Positions 11,510 to 22,920 of a stretch of DNA of 64,000 nucleotides are shown here, piece by piece. Each line of letters begins with the position of its first letter. The stretch's first letter is position 1. The notes beneath the pieces are model-generated. The model did no database searches. It was given only the letters and a program-made list of their open reading frames with translations, and was not told where the DNA came from. The position numbers and the translations under genes are program-made. This stretch comes from Endomychus coccineus (Eukaryota > Arthropoda > Insecta > Coleoptera > Endomychidae): NCBI GenBank assembly GCA_958510875.1, contig OY294067.1:281499242-281563241 (forward strand), written 5' to 3'.

Positions 11510-12547
11510 AAATAAATTGTATCACTTGGAATACAGTATAAGCTGAATCAGAAAGGTAGCAAGAAGAATATAAGCCATAGCCTAAATACATGTACTCGAA
11601 CGGTATTATTTCAACAGCCCAACGCGTCCTGGTGAGATCGTGGAAATATGTATACTGAAAAATAGATTAAAGCGTTAAATTTCTAATGTATTCATTGAAA
11701 TAACATTAAAACTAGGAGATAGATTCTACTTAATAATTTACTAATCAAATTAGAATATGCACTCGCTTGCTACAACATAATCTCCTAGACTTTACTTACA
11801 TAATTTCTCTTTGCCCTACCTAAGTAGTAGGTAAACTTGTAACGATGAGATATTTCTCGAAGATGCTGATTATTAATTCATGTATTTTACGTTGAATTTA
11901 TTCATACGTGCAGTGCTCGGGAACGTTTAAAAATTTGACGCTGATGAAACAAGTTGTGAAGAATGTTTAAAAGTTATACATAGTTACACATCCTTCTCGT
12001 TGCTTTTTGTATTTAATCAAATTCAACATGAAATAGATTCTTCTGCTCAGCTAAATTAAAATGCAAATTTCTTGAAACAGACAAACGCTTAATTCATTCT
12101 CTCGGGCAGAATGAATTTTTTTAAGGATATATCGTTTTCACGAAATTGTTCAAACATTATCCTATTATAATTTAAACAATTCTGAAGATCATTGTGGATA
12201 TTTGAATACGTGAACCCGAGGCTAATGATTTTTCAATTTGGACTTTAATTGACTGTTATTCATTGTAAGGTAATCGAATCATGAAAACTCATGTTTTCAA
12301 TGATAAAAAGCCCTTTCTATGAAAAACTAATATAAGATAAATTAGCTTTGTTGAAATGTTTCCCTCTTTCTTAACAATGTACTATTTGCTTTATTTGACT
12401 TCTACAAATTGAATAAGAACATGTTAACATACTGTCTTGAAGTTAAACCGCTCGCCACATTGTTTAGAAAAAAAAACGCTGCTTACTACTCGTTGGAGTC
12501 TCGTTCCCTCGCTTACTACTTTCCGTCATAACAATAGCACAGAGAGA
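11510..12547. other. No feature recognised
   Basis: AT-rich sequence before the second SINE; no open frame or repeat stands out. Confidence 0.35.
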
Positions 12548-12810
12548 GGGGCCAGGTAGCTGAGTGGTAGAACTATCGATCTTCTAATCACTGTGACTTT
12601 CAAATGCGGGTTCGAATCTCAGCGACTGCGGAATTTTTCGCGAATGGGCCGGCAAACCTAGTGTCATCGAGACTGTCCTGGTAGCAGATTCGGGCCTATC
12701 ACACGAGGTGGAGTGTTTAGTAGGTATATCTGAGGTGATTAAATTTGGACTCAGGGACTCCCATAAGATACCCATGAAGGGTTTCAACCACCTCCCAACA
12801 AAATAAAAAT
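12548..12810 (+). mobile_element. tRNA-derived SINE, copy 2
   Basis: The A box (tagctgagtggtaga) and B box (gggttcgaatctc) are both present with normal spacing. The shared SINE body and an aaaataaaaat tail follow. An imperfect flanking duplication is visible (aatagcacagag before, aatagcaaagag after). The anticodon loop CTTCTAA would fit a tRNA-Arg(TCT) ancestor. Against copy 3 it lacks about 40 bases of the body, in two places. Confidence 0.88.
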
Positions 12811-12814
12811 AGCA

Positions 12815-13439
12815 AAGAGTCTGTGACAACAGTTCACAACGGGAAAGTACAAGTACCATTTACACTACAGCCTTAACAAACATCTTAGGATGCATATATA
12901 AAAGTTTCCAAAAATTTGAGTCGATTTTGTATGAATAACATGAAATTAGAGTGGAGACAGGGGAAAGTTCATCTGTTAGAAAAGACGCAATCTGTTTGTG
13001 AACCGATGGATCCAGAATAGTGAAACAATCTATTCAAAAAATTTACTATATTCCTGGACTCATTATTAATATGCAGTGCGGCCTTAAGGGACAGTTACGT
13101 AGATGTGAAGTAGTCAATCAAAAATAGGAAAGATTTTTACCCTTCAATTTCGCATGTCACTTAAATCTTTGATAACAGCTGCATCACAATTGAAAAATAT
13201 CTTAAATAAGTTACAATTTAGATTTTCCTTACTTCTTGATTGTAGATGGTAGTTTTGCTAATCCCTGTCCCACTTTGCGCTGTTGGAGAGCTTTCGTTTT
13301 TCGGATGTCAGTTTTGCCAGACGACCATTATACCAAGGTGCGCCCGAACAAGTTTTGTTTAATGGGGCAGCTCAATTCGTAGACATCGAGTATTGCTTCA
13401 TTTACTTCTTTTAGATCATTCTCAAGTTCTAGGTCTAGG
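12815..13439. other. No clear feature; possible 3' flank of the Penelope-like element
   Basis: No conserved frame is visible. The end of this stretch (from about 13240) is more GC-rich and may belong to the neighbouring retroelements. Confidence 0.3.
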
Positions 13440-13533
13440 CCTCATGTTCTGAATGCGGTTCCAGATTGAGATTGGTCTTTTTCCAATCTTGAGAAATCTT
13501 GTCTTCCGGATGGATTCCGCGTCACAATAGCTG

Positions 13534-13580
13534 GACTTGATGCCGACGTTTCGCCAACCATTACAGGTGGCATCTTCAGG
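13534..13580 (-). ncRNA. Possible hammerhead-like ribozyme motif in Penelope 3' region
   Basis: On the minus strand, ctgaaga is followed by a hairpin with arms gcca/tggc and then gaaacgtc. These match the CUGANGA and GAAA cores of a hammerhead and a GUC cleavage site, with a minimal self-complementary acgt helix III. Hammerhead motifs with minimal helix III are known in Penelope-like elements. One extra base before helix II departs from the consensus, so activity is uncertain. Confidence 0.35.
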
Positions 13581-13650
13581 GCAGGCTTGAGGCTTGAACT
13601 GAAACTGGTTCTACTGGTTTCTGTAGCCGTATTTATTGTAGGAAAACCCT

Positions 13651-14760
13651 TCACGCTACATAGTTCACTGCCTTTATTCCGGTGGTTAACTTCGTTCCGG
13701 CACCTGACTCTGCCAAATTTACGAGGATGGGTTTCCAAATCATGGGAAGGAAATATCCTGAGTCACGGTTGAGATTATTCGAATGTTTTAGGATTTCTAT
13801 AGCTTCAAGGATTTTTCGCTGATAGAAGTTTGGGGCTCGGGCTAAGATTTTAGCATCTTCAAAAAGGATTTCATGATTTGTGTCAAACTTGTGTTCCGCA
13901 AGTGCAGATCTACTGATGTCACGAAGCCTTGTACAGCGCTCATGCTCTTTCACACGAGTAGCTACTGTACGACCTGTTTCACCAATGTAGACTCAACCGC
14001 AAGAACAGGGAATGCTATAAACACCTTCTAAGTGGAAAGGAGGAAGGAGATCTTTGATAGGTTTGTAAAACTGAGATAATTTTGGAAGTGTGGAAAAACG
14101 GGTAGAAATATTATGTTTTTTGAGGATTTTGGAAATTCGATCTGTTATATTTTGAATATATGGAAGATAGGCCATGGACAAAGCAGGCGGGGGGGTTTCT
14201 GGCTCAGGTCGATTTGAATTTTAGGTGAAGTGTATTTCTTTATGGCTTTTTGAATGTTGTACTGGGAGAAATTGTTTGATAATAAGGCAGATGAAATATG
14301 TTTTAATTCTGATTTTAAGTATTGAGGCTGAGATGGGTTGACAGCTCTTTGGACCAGGGAGTTTATGACAGATTGCTTTTGGGCAGGGTGGTGGTGGGAA
14401 AGACCATTGAAGTATCTATAGGTATGGGTGGGTTTTCGATACACAGAATGTCCTAAAGTACCGTCAGTCTACTAACCAAGGACTAACATCCAGGAACGGG
14501 AGTGAACCTTGCGATTCGACTTCCATGGTGAAAAGTATATTGGGATGTAATGAGTTTAAATGATTGAGGAAGGGAACAAGCTTTTCGCGACCATGTTGCC
14601 AAATAACGAAAGTATCGTCGACATATCTAAACCAACATTTCGGCTTGAGAACAGATGAGTCAATGGCATCTTGTTCGAAAGCTTTCATGAAGATATTAGC
14701 TATGATCGGAGAATGTGGGGAACCCATGGCAGCTCCCGAGAATTGCTTGTAGAACTTGCT
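13651..14760 (-). pseudogene. Penelope RT plus GIY-YIG endonuclease reading frame, broken
   Basis: Only the last third of the reverse transcriptase, from the SGAAMGSP block onward, and the GIY-YIG domain survive. They lie in consecutive frames 14464-14727, 14145-14444, 13993-14181 and 13651-13953. The RT catalytic pair is intact in FRYVDDTF. The GIY-YIG N-terminus shows GVYSIPCSCG, followed by a stop where YIGETGR would be expected. Penelope-like elements use this endonuclease for target-primed integration. No start codon can be assigned because the 5' half is missing. Confidence 0.82.
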
Positions 14761-14785
14761 ATCGTATAGAAAATATGGAGGAATA

Positions 14786-15925
14786 TGTGTCGAATTGAAT
14801 TGGTTGTACTCCAGCTGTCTTCAGCTGGAAGGAAACACACCAAGTTTGTATGAAAGAGTAAACAACCTGCAGAAAACTGGTGTTAATTCAGGTGCATATT
14901 TCTTGAGAACGACAGGTGAAATTCGTCTGGCCCCATAGACTTTTTGGTATTGAGATTAAGCTGAATGCGCTTAATTGTGCGCTGGCGAAAGACAATTCGC
15001 GAATATGGCCATCGATGGCAGCAATATTAGAAGGGATCTCTTGTGGATCTCTAAGGTTGAATTTGCTGCAAAAATGTTGGATTTTTCTTGTGGTGTAGTA
15101 GCCAGTGTGCCATCATATTTAGTTAGGGGAGGTAATGAACTGGAAGTGAAATTCCAACCAATTGCTTTGGCGAAAGTTCAAAACGAACGTGAGCCATTCG
15201 GGCATTCGATGAGCTTTGATCCTATACCGGCATTATATGCCTTTTCCGAAACGCTTACTCCCTTCAACATATTTTGCTCTGGTCTTCAAAGACTAGTTAC
15301 CGCGCCAACAACGGTATGCTGTTTGTTTTGAAGCGACGGCCCTAGTAAAGATATTGAACCATTGTTCACCAGATGACGGTGATTTGTTGGTATGAGGTAT
15401 GTGTTTCCATTCCTAGCCTGATGATATCCGAGATCACTGTGGCACATTGCGTTGGGTCATCAGGTTCAAAACATACGCTCCTCCAAGGAAACTCAGAGAA
15501 ATACATGCGAAGGCCGCCCCAGTCGTGTAATGCCAAGCTGCGTGTGGAGCTGTTGGATTGGTTCGTGGAGTGATATAAGGACAGGTCGTAGTAATGAATG
15601 AATGGTCGAGTTCCCCAATGGTGCACGGATCTTTACTTCATAGGGATCTGAATTGTTAGAGAGGAATAAGTCAAGCGTATTGGCATAATGATAGTTGTTA
15701 TCAGGGATCAGTGTTGGTTCATTAATTAACTGCTCGAGACCATAAGTAATGGCGAAGGCCTCAGCCTGTCGCCCTGCCTCATCCGTCTTGTTTGAGAACT
15801 TGAGCCAAGTGAAGTTGTGAACGTTGAATCACCCATGATGATAATTTCAGCTGCTGGATAGTTCTGATGAATGAGGTTAAGTTTCAGAAAAAGAAATTCA
15901 GTATTGTAATTGTACTTTTAGTGGA
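14786..15925 (-). mobile_element. jockey-type LINE: endonuclease and start of RT
   Basis: Minus-strand frames show an endonuclease/exonuclease/phosphatase domain: AAEIIIMGDS (usual form MGDFN), then ANTLDLFLSNNSDPYEVKIR and APLGNSTIHSLL (the LG.SDH block), at 15600-15900. A linker with SLKTRAKYVEGSKRFGKG follows (about 15250). The first RT motifs are RQRTIKRIQLNLNTKKSMGP, then VLKKYAPELTPVFCRL and YKLGVFPSS (14790-15000). This is the upstream half of the same kind of LINE whose downstream half is at 2.1 and 47 kb. It is frameshifted and joins the Penelope element at about 14785. Confidence 0.85.
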
Positions 15926-16620
15926 TAAGGGTGATTATTCCTTGTCGATAACTTATGTATGTTCGGTCTAGTATTTAATAAACATCGAGTCCAAATCCAA
16001 ATGGATTTACAGGAATCAATCATAATGTCAATAGGAGTAGATTAGCATCGGAAGAATAAACGCATTTATGATGAAAATGCAATATGTATTGAAACGAGAT
16101 ATCACATTTACAGATTTTATAGCGTCATAAAGACTTATCCAACACTTAATAGCATTTACTTCGGCAAATGCATACATTTCATATTCAAATGATACTGAAA
16201 TATTCATGAACAGAAGTAGTAAGTGTATAATTAAATTGTACTCTACTCTCGACTGCGACTCTATCTCTTCGTGAACTCGCTAAAGATTTTTGTTTGCATT
16301 TCAAGTTGTTAAATGAGCTAAGCTAATTTCGAGTTCAATTTATTTAACAATTATATCCGGTTCCGCAAGCTTTAATATTCCCCATTTACACGCTGACAGC
16401 AATTTAATTAATTCCATACATTGATACAAATTACAATTCATATATTCAATACGGTCCCGTTGAATTCAGTCATGATGGACATTAAATAACACTTCGAAAG
16501 ATCTATTTAATACGTACGTTTGAGAAATTTCAAGTTAAAGTTCAGTCAAAAATGTAAATAACATTTAAAATTTGAGATACAAAACCGAATTGAAAAATTC
16601 GTTTTGCATTCTGTTGGGTT
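15926..16620. other. No feature recognised
   Basis: AT-rich sequence without recognisable coding or repeat structure. Confidence 0.35.
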
Positions 16621-16889
16621 TGGTTCCTAGATCATTTGTGGACTGGTTGATAAATATACTCATGACTTTTCCTATTAATAAACAAGGAAAAACCATTTTC
16701 ATTTGACAATGTATGTAACAAATGGAATATCTCAGAATTTTTTAACCCAATGTTTCTGAAATTTGGTATCGGGGGGGCTTTTAGGTCCGCTGAACCCGAA
16801 TCTGAAGTCGGAAAATGAGAAATCTGGCCCGTTTGCTGGAAAACCCAAATACCAAATCTTAGCAACAAACCAACTTTTTTCTCGGACTT

Positions 16890-17255
16890 GTGGTATTGAA
16901 ATAATAAGATGCCGTGATGTGCCTCCGTACAAATTTCACTAAAAGAAGGGAAATTCTGAAAAATTGGTGCAAACTTGCGTCGTTGTTACTTCATATTCCT
17001 ATTTCGGTCCTGGTCTAACGTGTTTGATTATATGTTTTCGTGGTCGCTGAATATTATTTTATGTTCATAAAATCAGAACCGACTACAGTTTTCCGGAAAA
17101 ATCCGGGAAAAGAAAATTTTTAAACGACAAACTTAAATCATTTTGGTTTTTGAAAAACATTAGCCAGCGTTATTGAAATAATAAGGAACCGTGATGGTTC
17201 TCGGTACAAATTATACTAAAAGTAGGAAAATTCTGAATAATTGGTGGAAAATTGT
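16890..17255. repeat. Two direct-repeat segments about 275 bp apart
   Basis: A segment at 16897-16973 (attgaaataataag...cgtgatg...gtacaaatt...actaaaag...aaattctgaa...aattggtg) recurs at 17173-17250 with substitutions. This suggests part of a decayed repeat with a period near 275 bp. The second copy abuts a LINE 3' end. Confidence 0.65.
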
Positions 17256-17264
17256 TTTTTGCCA

Positions 17265-17545
17265 TCTTAATAAATATCTACACATCATAGGCATCGTAGA
17301 TGGCCCTGTACGTAGGAAATGTTGAGATGTGGAGAAGAAACTGCCTCTCACATCCTAATGGAAAGCCCAGATAGCACCTCCGTTTTCGTTACTCTAGTGG
17401 AGCATAACTATTTCCGGAAGGAGTTATGAAAGTCAGCGTCTGCAACATTCTGAGTTTCTATAGACCACAAACCTAAATAAAATAGGCCACTGATCATGAG
17501 GCGCACAATGGACACAATCGGCCTACCTACATGCTACAAGGGTTC
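17265..17545 (+). mobile_element. 3' end of an R1/jockey-type LINE, second copy
   Basis: The sequence parallels 5750-5990: aaatatctacacat, then a run ending gaaactgcctctcacatcct, with later blocks such as ggcgcacaatggac. It encodes the broken end of the RNase H/zinc-finger region (ETASHIL). It is heavily mutated and 5'-truncated. Confidence 0.7.
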
Positions 17546-17954
17546 ACATCCTCTGCAATGTTTTGATAATGGTGATTATGATAAGGGTGTGGCTAGAGAT
17601 GTCAGAACTTTAGCCTTTAAAACTCATAGTTGCCTCTGATTATTAGGTATGTGTCTTTTCTCCTGCCTCTTCACACTCCCTACGATCTAACATCAGCTTA
17701 TTTCTCCATGTTCCTCAAATTAAGTTCAGTACGAAATTGAAGTTTTGAATGCACTGAGGAAATTTAATATTATCTGCTTCGAAAAAAGCACTGACGCTCT
17801 TCAAAATTTAGCTGCTTCGAAAAAGGCACTTACGTTTTTAAATCAAACTTTAAGTTCTTTAAATCAATAAATCTGGACGCTTGGATGTTACTCTATTTTT
17901 TCAATACATGGTAGTATTTACTACGATAGTAATTGGCTGACGTTAAATTTGTAA

Positions 17955-18285
17955 CGGGTTAAGGTTAGTAGGTTAGGTTAGGTTAGATAAGGTTAGAAAC
18001 AAAGGGGGTACAATAAAAAATAATTATTGGTTATTATGAGAGTGTTAGGATTAGCGCGATTACAATATTTGCATTCTCATTCTATATCAAGAAAGGTAGG
18101 CTAGGTTAGGTTAGGTTAGGTTAGAAACAGAGGGGCTACAATAAACAATCATTACTGGTTATTATGAGAGTGTTAGGATTAGCGAGATTACAATATTTGC
18201 ATCCTATATCAAGAAAACTAGGCTAGTAGGTTAGGTTAGGTTACAAACAAAGGGGGTACGATAAACAATCATTATCAGTTACTGA
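17955..18285. repeat. Tandem repeat of about 130 bp with (TTAGG)n-like runs
   Basis: About two and a half units are visible. Each starts with several copies of ggtta/ttagg, then gaaacaaaggggg, aatcatta, tgagagtgttaggattagcg, and atatttgcat. The pentamer equals the insect telomere repeat TTAGG, but the runs are only 3-5 units long and embedded in a longer repeat. Confidence 0.8.
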
Positions 18286-18289
18286 GGAA

Positions 18290-19129
18290 ATACTTGCGTA
18301 CAGAAGGATGGTTGGCCTAGGCAGCAGGTACTACATGCTACTTATCTGACCTGACAACCAGTTTATGCAGACCTTAAAAACACCCCTACATAGAAAGGCA
18401 ATTTACGTCGACCCCGTTAAATAACTAGATGAATAAAAAAGTCAAATAGAGAGTTAGGTGGAACTAGTTCCGTGACCAACTCAGGTTCACTCCCCTACTC
18501 GAAGGGCGTTGTATTAAAAATATTTTCGGCTTTGAGTATCATTTAAAATTATATTAATAAATAATTTGTGATTTTTAAATTACCGTTTGACTTTTGGGAT
18601 AAACGATTATTCTTTTTCTATAGTTGCAATTTGACAAAGTTAAAACACCAAACTGTCTAAATCACATTATTAAATCCAGGAAATTGTATGAAATAGATGA
18701 ATTTAACTAATAATAATAGAATCAAATTGAGAATATTTTGAACAAAGTTCGTCTTTTCGTACAAGTCAAACAAATTTAGATAAATGCTAATTTTATCTGA
18801 AAAAAAAAATTTTATCGTTAAATTGATGTCAATACTAAAACTTAAAACAATCTTCGGAATATCATTCATATTTTCATTAAATGGAATAAAAAAAACAAAA
18901 TTTATTTCCGGAAGTTTCATGAAAAATTCATAAAATTTTTTTTGCTTGAATTTTGAAAATAAAGTCAATACAATTTGAGCCAGGTTTGAAAATTAAACTT
19001 ATCGAGATGTTCTAGAGTTAATCGTTAATAGAAAACTGCGTTTAATTTGAAAGTACAGAAAGTACCGAAAAATAACGTCGAACTTGTTTGCGTTTAACAC
19101 ACAACTCAATAAGAGGTATTCAATTTCAG
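18290..19129. other. Upstream intron sequence, nothing recognised
   Basis: Very AT-rich stretch preceding a host exon. A 103-codon minus-strand frame at 18657-18968 is low-complexity (F, I, N, K rich) and is most likely chance. Confidence 0.4.
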
Positions 19130-19336
19130 ATCTGACTTCAGACGCTTGTCAACCACCACAGTTGGCCTTAAATGGAACAGAAACAGTCCAGGGAGAGTTG
19201 CGAATACGAAAGGATTACACACACGTACGGGAAGTTAAATTTTCCGGTTCGATAGGTCCTATTGGAGAACGTCGCCTTTGTAAAATAAAATGTATAGGAG
19301 GTCAATGGGTTGGCCCCTTATGTACGGATCCGCATG
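19130..19336 (+). CDS. hig: Internal exon of a hikaru genki-like CCP/Ig secreted protein (exon A)
   Basis: The exon is bounded by an acceptor (caatttcag) and a donor (gtaagtatt). It starts after one codon base and ends one base into a codon, giving about 68 residues. The product begins SDLTSDACQPPQLALNG and ends WVGPLCTDPHG. It has the layout of a divergent CCP/sushi module: an early Cys-x-x-Pro, an inner Cys-x-x-x-Cys region (LCKIKC), then G-x-W and a final Cys. CCP modules mediate protein-protein contacts outside the cell. Phase-1 boundaries are usual for such exons. Its end phase matches exon B at 20354. The hig identity rests on my memory of the family, so it is less certain than the exon itself. 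A second possible acceptor, 11 bases later in the same phase (cttcag), cannot be excluded. Confidence 0.7.
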
Positions 19337-19648
19337 GTAAGTATTTGTTCTTCACCTTAGAATTAGCTTCGTCGGGGTGAAAATTTGTATGCGACCCTTG
19401 AGTTCAGCCAATTCAAAAACTTGTTTGAAATTGAATTTATTTCCTCTGCAAAATAGACCAGCTACATATCAAATTACGTTGTACTGGGTATGATAGAATC
19501 CCTCGGCCAGGATTTTATTCAAGATTTAAACTGATAAATAGGTAATAACTAAAATTAGCTTAGAAAGAGATAAATCTAGGTCTAATGCAAACTACGTTAT
19601 GAAATGAAACCATAAACAGATTTAAAGTTTTATTAAATCAGAAATACA

Positions 19649-19750
19649 TACGAGGGCTAGGTGAAAAGTCCCTGAAAACAAAACAGATGCCGCCACAATC
19701 GAAAATCCCATGTGACATTTGTGTTGTACCATCTTTAACTAAATTTGCTG
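19649..19750 (+). mobile_element. mariner 5' end fragment
   Basis: After TA the sequence cgagggctaggtgaaaagtc and the following ~90 bases (cccatgtgacatttgtgttg, accatctttaact) match the left ends at 48183 and 54208. It is truncated where the homology stops at about 19750, and Penelope sequence follows. Confidence 0.8.
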
Positions 19751-19819
19751 AAGTTTCTCAACTTCGTTGTTATAATTTTGGTGGCTCAAAGGGACATTCA
19801 ATAATCTCTGAACAAGACT

Positions 19820-20110
19820 ATTAAATGGAGGTATTTGGTATTTGAAAGCTGGTTAATAAATGAAAGAGAGGAATTTAATTGTCTAGATGTGCCTTTGAAG
19901 AAGTCAAGTACATCTACTACGTATCTATACCAAAATTGAATGTGAATTTGCTAATGTACCATAATTTCCTCTAGATCAGAGATGAACATGTCTGCTAATA
20001 GTGGACTCAACGGGTTACCCATAGCAAGATGTGAATTCTGTACCTACATACTACATACAATATATTATTAAACTGACAAAACTTTTGACTTAAGCCTACG
20101 TCAAACGTAA
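19820..20110 (-). mobile_element. Penelope-like element RT fragment
   Basis: Minus-strand frames read VQNSHLAMGNPLSPLLADMF and ISDLEEIMV, then FWYRYVVDVLDFFKG. These are the conserved block before and at the catalytic site (YVDD here changed to YVVD) of Penelope reverse transcriptases. It is a short, dead fragment in the intron between exons A and B. Confidence 0.75.
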
Positions 20111-20353
20111 GTTCTATTTCAATATGAATCAAAAGGCTAATATGTACTTGACTTCTCCATAGAATTTTTCCAACTATCTCAGCAATTATGGTCATAGATT
20201 GGAATGTTCTAATAGCTTAAAACAAATACATTAGAAGAGAGTGGATTTTATTGCCTTTTTTCCAACTATACAATATATTACTGCAAACGTTCTTTATAAA
20301 TCCATTCAAATTGATCATTGTTGGATTGAAAACCCAATTTCTTTCTGTTGCAG

Positions 20354-20445
20354 ATAATGGTAGATTCCATCCTCTATTCAGGAGTTGTAAATTAAACTAT
20401 ATAAATCCTCATTTGATAGTTACCTTTAGGAATATATCCATTCAA
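20354..20445 (+). CDS. hig: Internal exon of the hikaru genki-like protein (exon B)
   Basis: A strong acceptor (tttctgttgcag) precedes this 92-base exon and a consensus donor (gtgagtat) follows it. It takes one base from exon A, reads 30 full codons and ends in phase 0. The peptide runs DNGRFHPLFRSCKLNYINPH then LIVTFRNISIQ. The phase chain A to B to C (34549) works without adjustment, which is the main argument that the exon is real. It supplies the first cysteine of the CCP-like module completed in exon C. It is too short to be noticed as an open frame by itself. Confidence 0.72.
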
Positions 20446-21236
20446 GTGAGTATGACATGGACATTAACATAGATTCTAATAAGTAACTTTTCTTATTCCG
20501 TTATATAAAAATAATAATAATATCCGTTTTGAGCGTTTCTAAATCCATCAGGACTAACTTTGAGATGATGTCTCTGTGTGCGTACGTTCCACTGTGTTGA
20601 CGATTGCGCAGTTCTTATGAGTCGTACGAATTCGACAACATAGAGATAAACTTTCAATGTCAGGACCATAGACCTATTATCCCAAGGAGTATGAAGTATG
20701 ACAAACAAAGGCAACGGACCTCTTTGTCGTCGAGTTATAATTACTCCTTATTGGCAACGCTGTAACTATGATTGAAAACTTGGTACCACTTGTAAGGCAA
20801 CACCGCTTCGAAATAGCTACGAGAAATACGGAAGCTGTCAAATTGCGTAGTACAGAACAAAGTCCCCATTCATAAAAGGTGCGCGGCGTTGTCGCCTTCT
20901 GAACAAATGATGCAATCGAATGGAATAGTTCTATATTTAAAAATTTTAATATTCTATAATTCGTAATTGTATATTCCAGGTTACCATAAATTATGGAATA
21001 TTTTTCAGAGAAAACGACATTTCAACCGTATTGCTTCTGATATAACCAATAAATAATGCTATGGACGTTTTTATAATAATTACAAATGTCAATCCGGCAC
21101 ACAGAACAACTAATCCGGTAACAGCACATTCCTTACGGCCATACTTGTAATATACAGCGGTCTCAGTGGTCCGAAATTTTGGCAATGTCTAATCGTGTTT
21201 AAATGTGAGCAATTCTGTCTCTCTCTTACGAAAATA
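20446..21236. other. Intron sequence, nothing recognised
   Basis: No repeat end or conserved frame is visible between exon B and the P-like MITE. A short, slightly GC-richer stretch (20540-20930) has no recognisable coding motif. Confidence 0.35.
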
Positions 21237-21475
21237 CACGGTCGTATATACAGGTCTGGAATCTCGAGGCTGTTTCCTATGTGAGAAGTGAGTCCGCTCA
21301 GCGTCGTCTGTTGCGTAGTACCAAAAGGGTGCGACCGCGTTTGAACGATATGGCTCCTAATCCTGACATCCTGACAACATATTTCGATCCATGCGCCAGC
21401 TGGTGGCTGAGCGAGGGACTACGAGTTTGGCGACATGTCAAACATAGAGTTCCCAGACCTGTATATACGACCGTG
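21237..21475. mobile_element. P-like MITE, copy 1
   Basis: A 239-bp element with inverted ends CACGGTCGTATATACAGG at 21237 and its complement ending at 21475. The flanks cgaaaata and ggataata are an 8-bp duplication with two mismatches. Its internal edge (cctatgtgagaagtgagtcc, ccaaaagggtg) is shared with the longer element at 29988, which encodes a THAP finger. It is therefore a deletion derivative of that family. Confidence 0.85.
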
Positions 21476-22292
21476 GGATAATAGGTCTATGGTCAGGAAA
21501 TAGAGTACAATTTTAGCTTCGATTTATCATGTCAGTTATTAAGTAAGGTACTGAAAGCTTATTACAATCATACAATTAACCCCCAGAAGTGCCCTAAAGC
21601 GGAAAATGTGTGCTAATAAAAGGAGGCTGAAGGAAGTTGGTGATCCATGGATCAGTTAATTATATAATGTGACCTCCAAAATAAAACTTTATCGAGCTCA
21701 TATACCCCCACCTTTAAAATGATTGTGTCTTAGCTCCTCTTACTTTATTATCTATGTCTTTAAAGTGTACACCTCTGTCTTACCTAAGGTGTACGCTGTA
21801 TGTGAGGTATACAAATTGAGAGAGCCAGAGGCATTATCAATGAGATAAACAGAAGAAGAAGTTGTGTTGTGCGATAGGGAAAGGAGAGTATGCATTGCAC
21901 AGCTATAATTGTTAGTTAATAAGAATTAGAACACATCGTTATTCAGCGATATGTTGTTACTTATTAACTGTCGTTTCATAAAAGCAACTTCGCGACTGTA
22001 GTATAATATCAAATAGCAACTTCTATTTTGTACCTCTTATTTGAAACAGTTATTATGAGATTTGAAATAAAAATAGCAGTATAATAGCACAAGTTACAAT
22101 GTTCGTATATGTAAAATTGTAAACATTATTCCTGATTCCTACCTCATCAAAACTAGTGATATTACATTTCGGTCAGGTGAACTGTAAAAATAATTGATAA
22201 ATAATCAAACATACGTTCATGATACTGTAAGGAACACTGAATGGCAAACCACAGAGTACGTAATTCTTCTGTAAAAGTCTACAGCGTTGTAG
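21476..22292. other. Intron sequence, nothing recognised
   Basis: AT-rich; no conserved frame. A small direct reuse of gtgtac-containing words around 21750-21800 is the only structure. Confidence 0.3.
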
Positions 22293-22920
22293 TAATGCCC
22301 TCTATATACACAAGGTCTGGGCACTGACTACCAACGAAATTGTGACGTCATCAATAAAACGCTTGATGCAGAGAGTCAATGGCAGTACCGTTTAATCTTA
22401 ATGGCGCATAGCCGATATTAAGTGTGACAGGTCTTAAATATTAGAACGTATCAGGAGTTTCTTGGTGGAAATTATATATTGCACCTAGAATCTTCGTGTG
22501 ATTGGAAAGTAAATGAGCCTGTATTAAAAAGTTTTGACCGAATAAAGATCGCTGCAAAATGACTTCCTAAGTGAATGTATATCTTGATGATGAAATTTTT
22601 TTCAGTAAAAATTTTGATCAACACTGTCACATATTTGAAAATGGGGATAAAATTGGAGTCTGCAAATCTCCAGTTGAGCCCTGTTTGTTTTCATGATTTT
22701 AAGAGGTAGATACTTAGCAACAAATAAGCATATTTTTAAAAATCATTTTCTGGAGAACAATCAATTTTGAGTTAAGGTGGTCTTTTCCCAAACCGACGAT
22801 ATGTCCTAAAAAATAAATAACTTGTCGATATAGTAACGTACGGGTGACCAGCTGCAAAATAGCCTCTGGCTTGTCATATCATCATCCAGCATCCAGGCCT
22901 TGTGTATATGGAGGGTATTG
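22293..22920. mobile_element. MITE with CAATACCCTCTA-type inverted ends, copy 1
   Basis: The left end (ccctctatatacacaagg) and right end (ccttgtgtatatggaggg) are inverted repeats. No transposase frame lies inside. Parts of the same family occur at 59461-59605 (about 150 bp, minus orientation, sharing gccctgact... and aatggcgcat) and 41800-41880. It lies in the second intron of the hig-like gene. Confidence 0.75.

Larger units (their letters stand above)
13440..14785 (-). mobile_element. Penelope-like element, 5'-truncated
   Basis: Minus-strand reading gives the typical Penelope order. The end of the RT is AAMGSPHSPIIANIFMKAFE, then WFRYVDDTFVIW with the catalytic DD (14464-14780). A linker follows, then a GIY-YIG endonuclease start, GVYSIPCSCG (about 14000), and its C-terminal part EHERCTRLRDISRSALAEHK and ILEAIEILKH (13651-13953). 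The 3' part holds a conserved AIVTRNPSGRQDF frame and a small hairpin motif at 13534-13580. Frames are broken by stops. At about 14785 it abuts a LINE in the same orientation. Confidence 0.88.
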
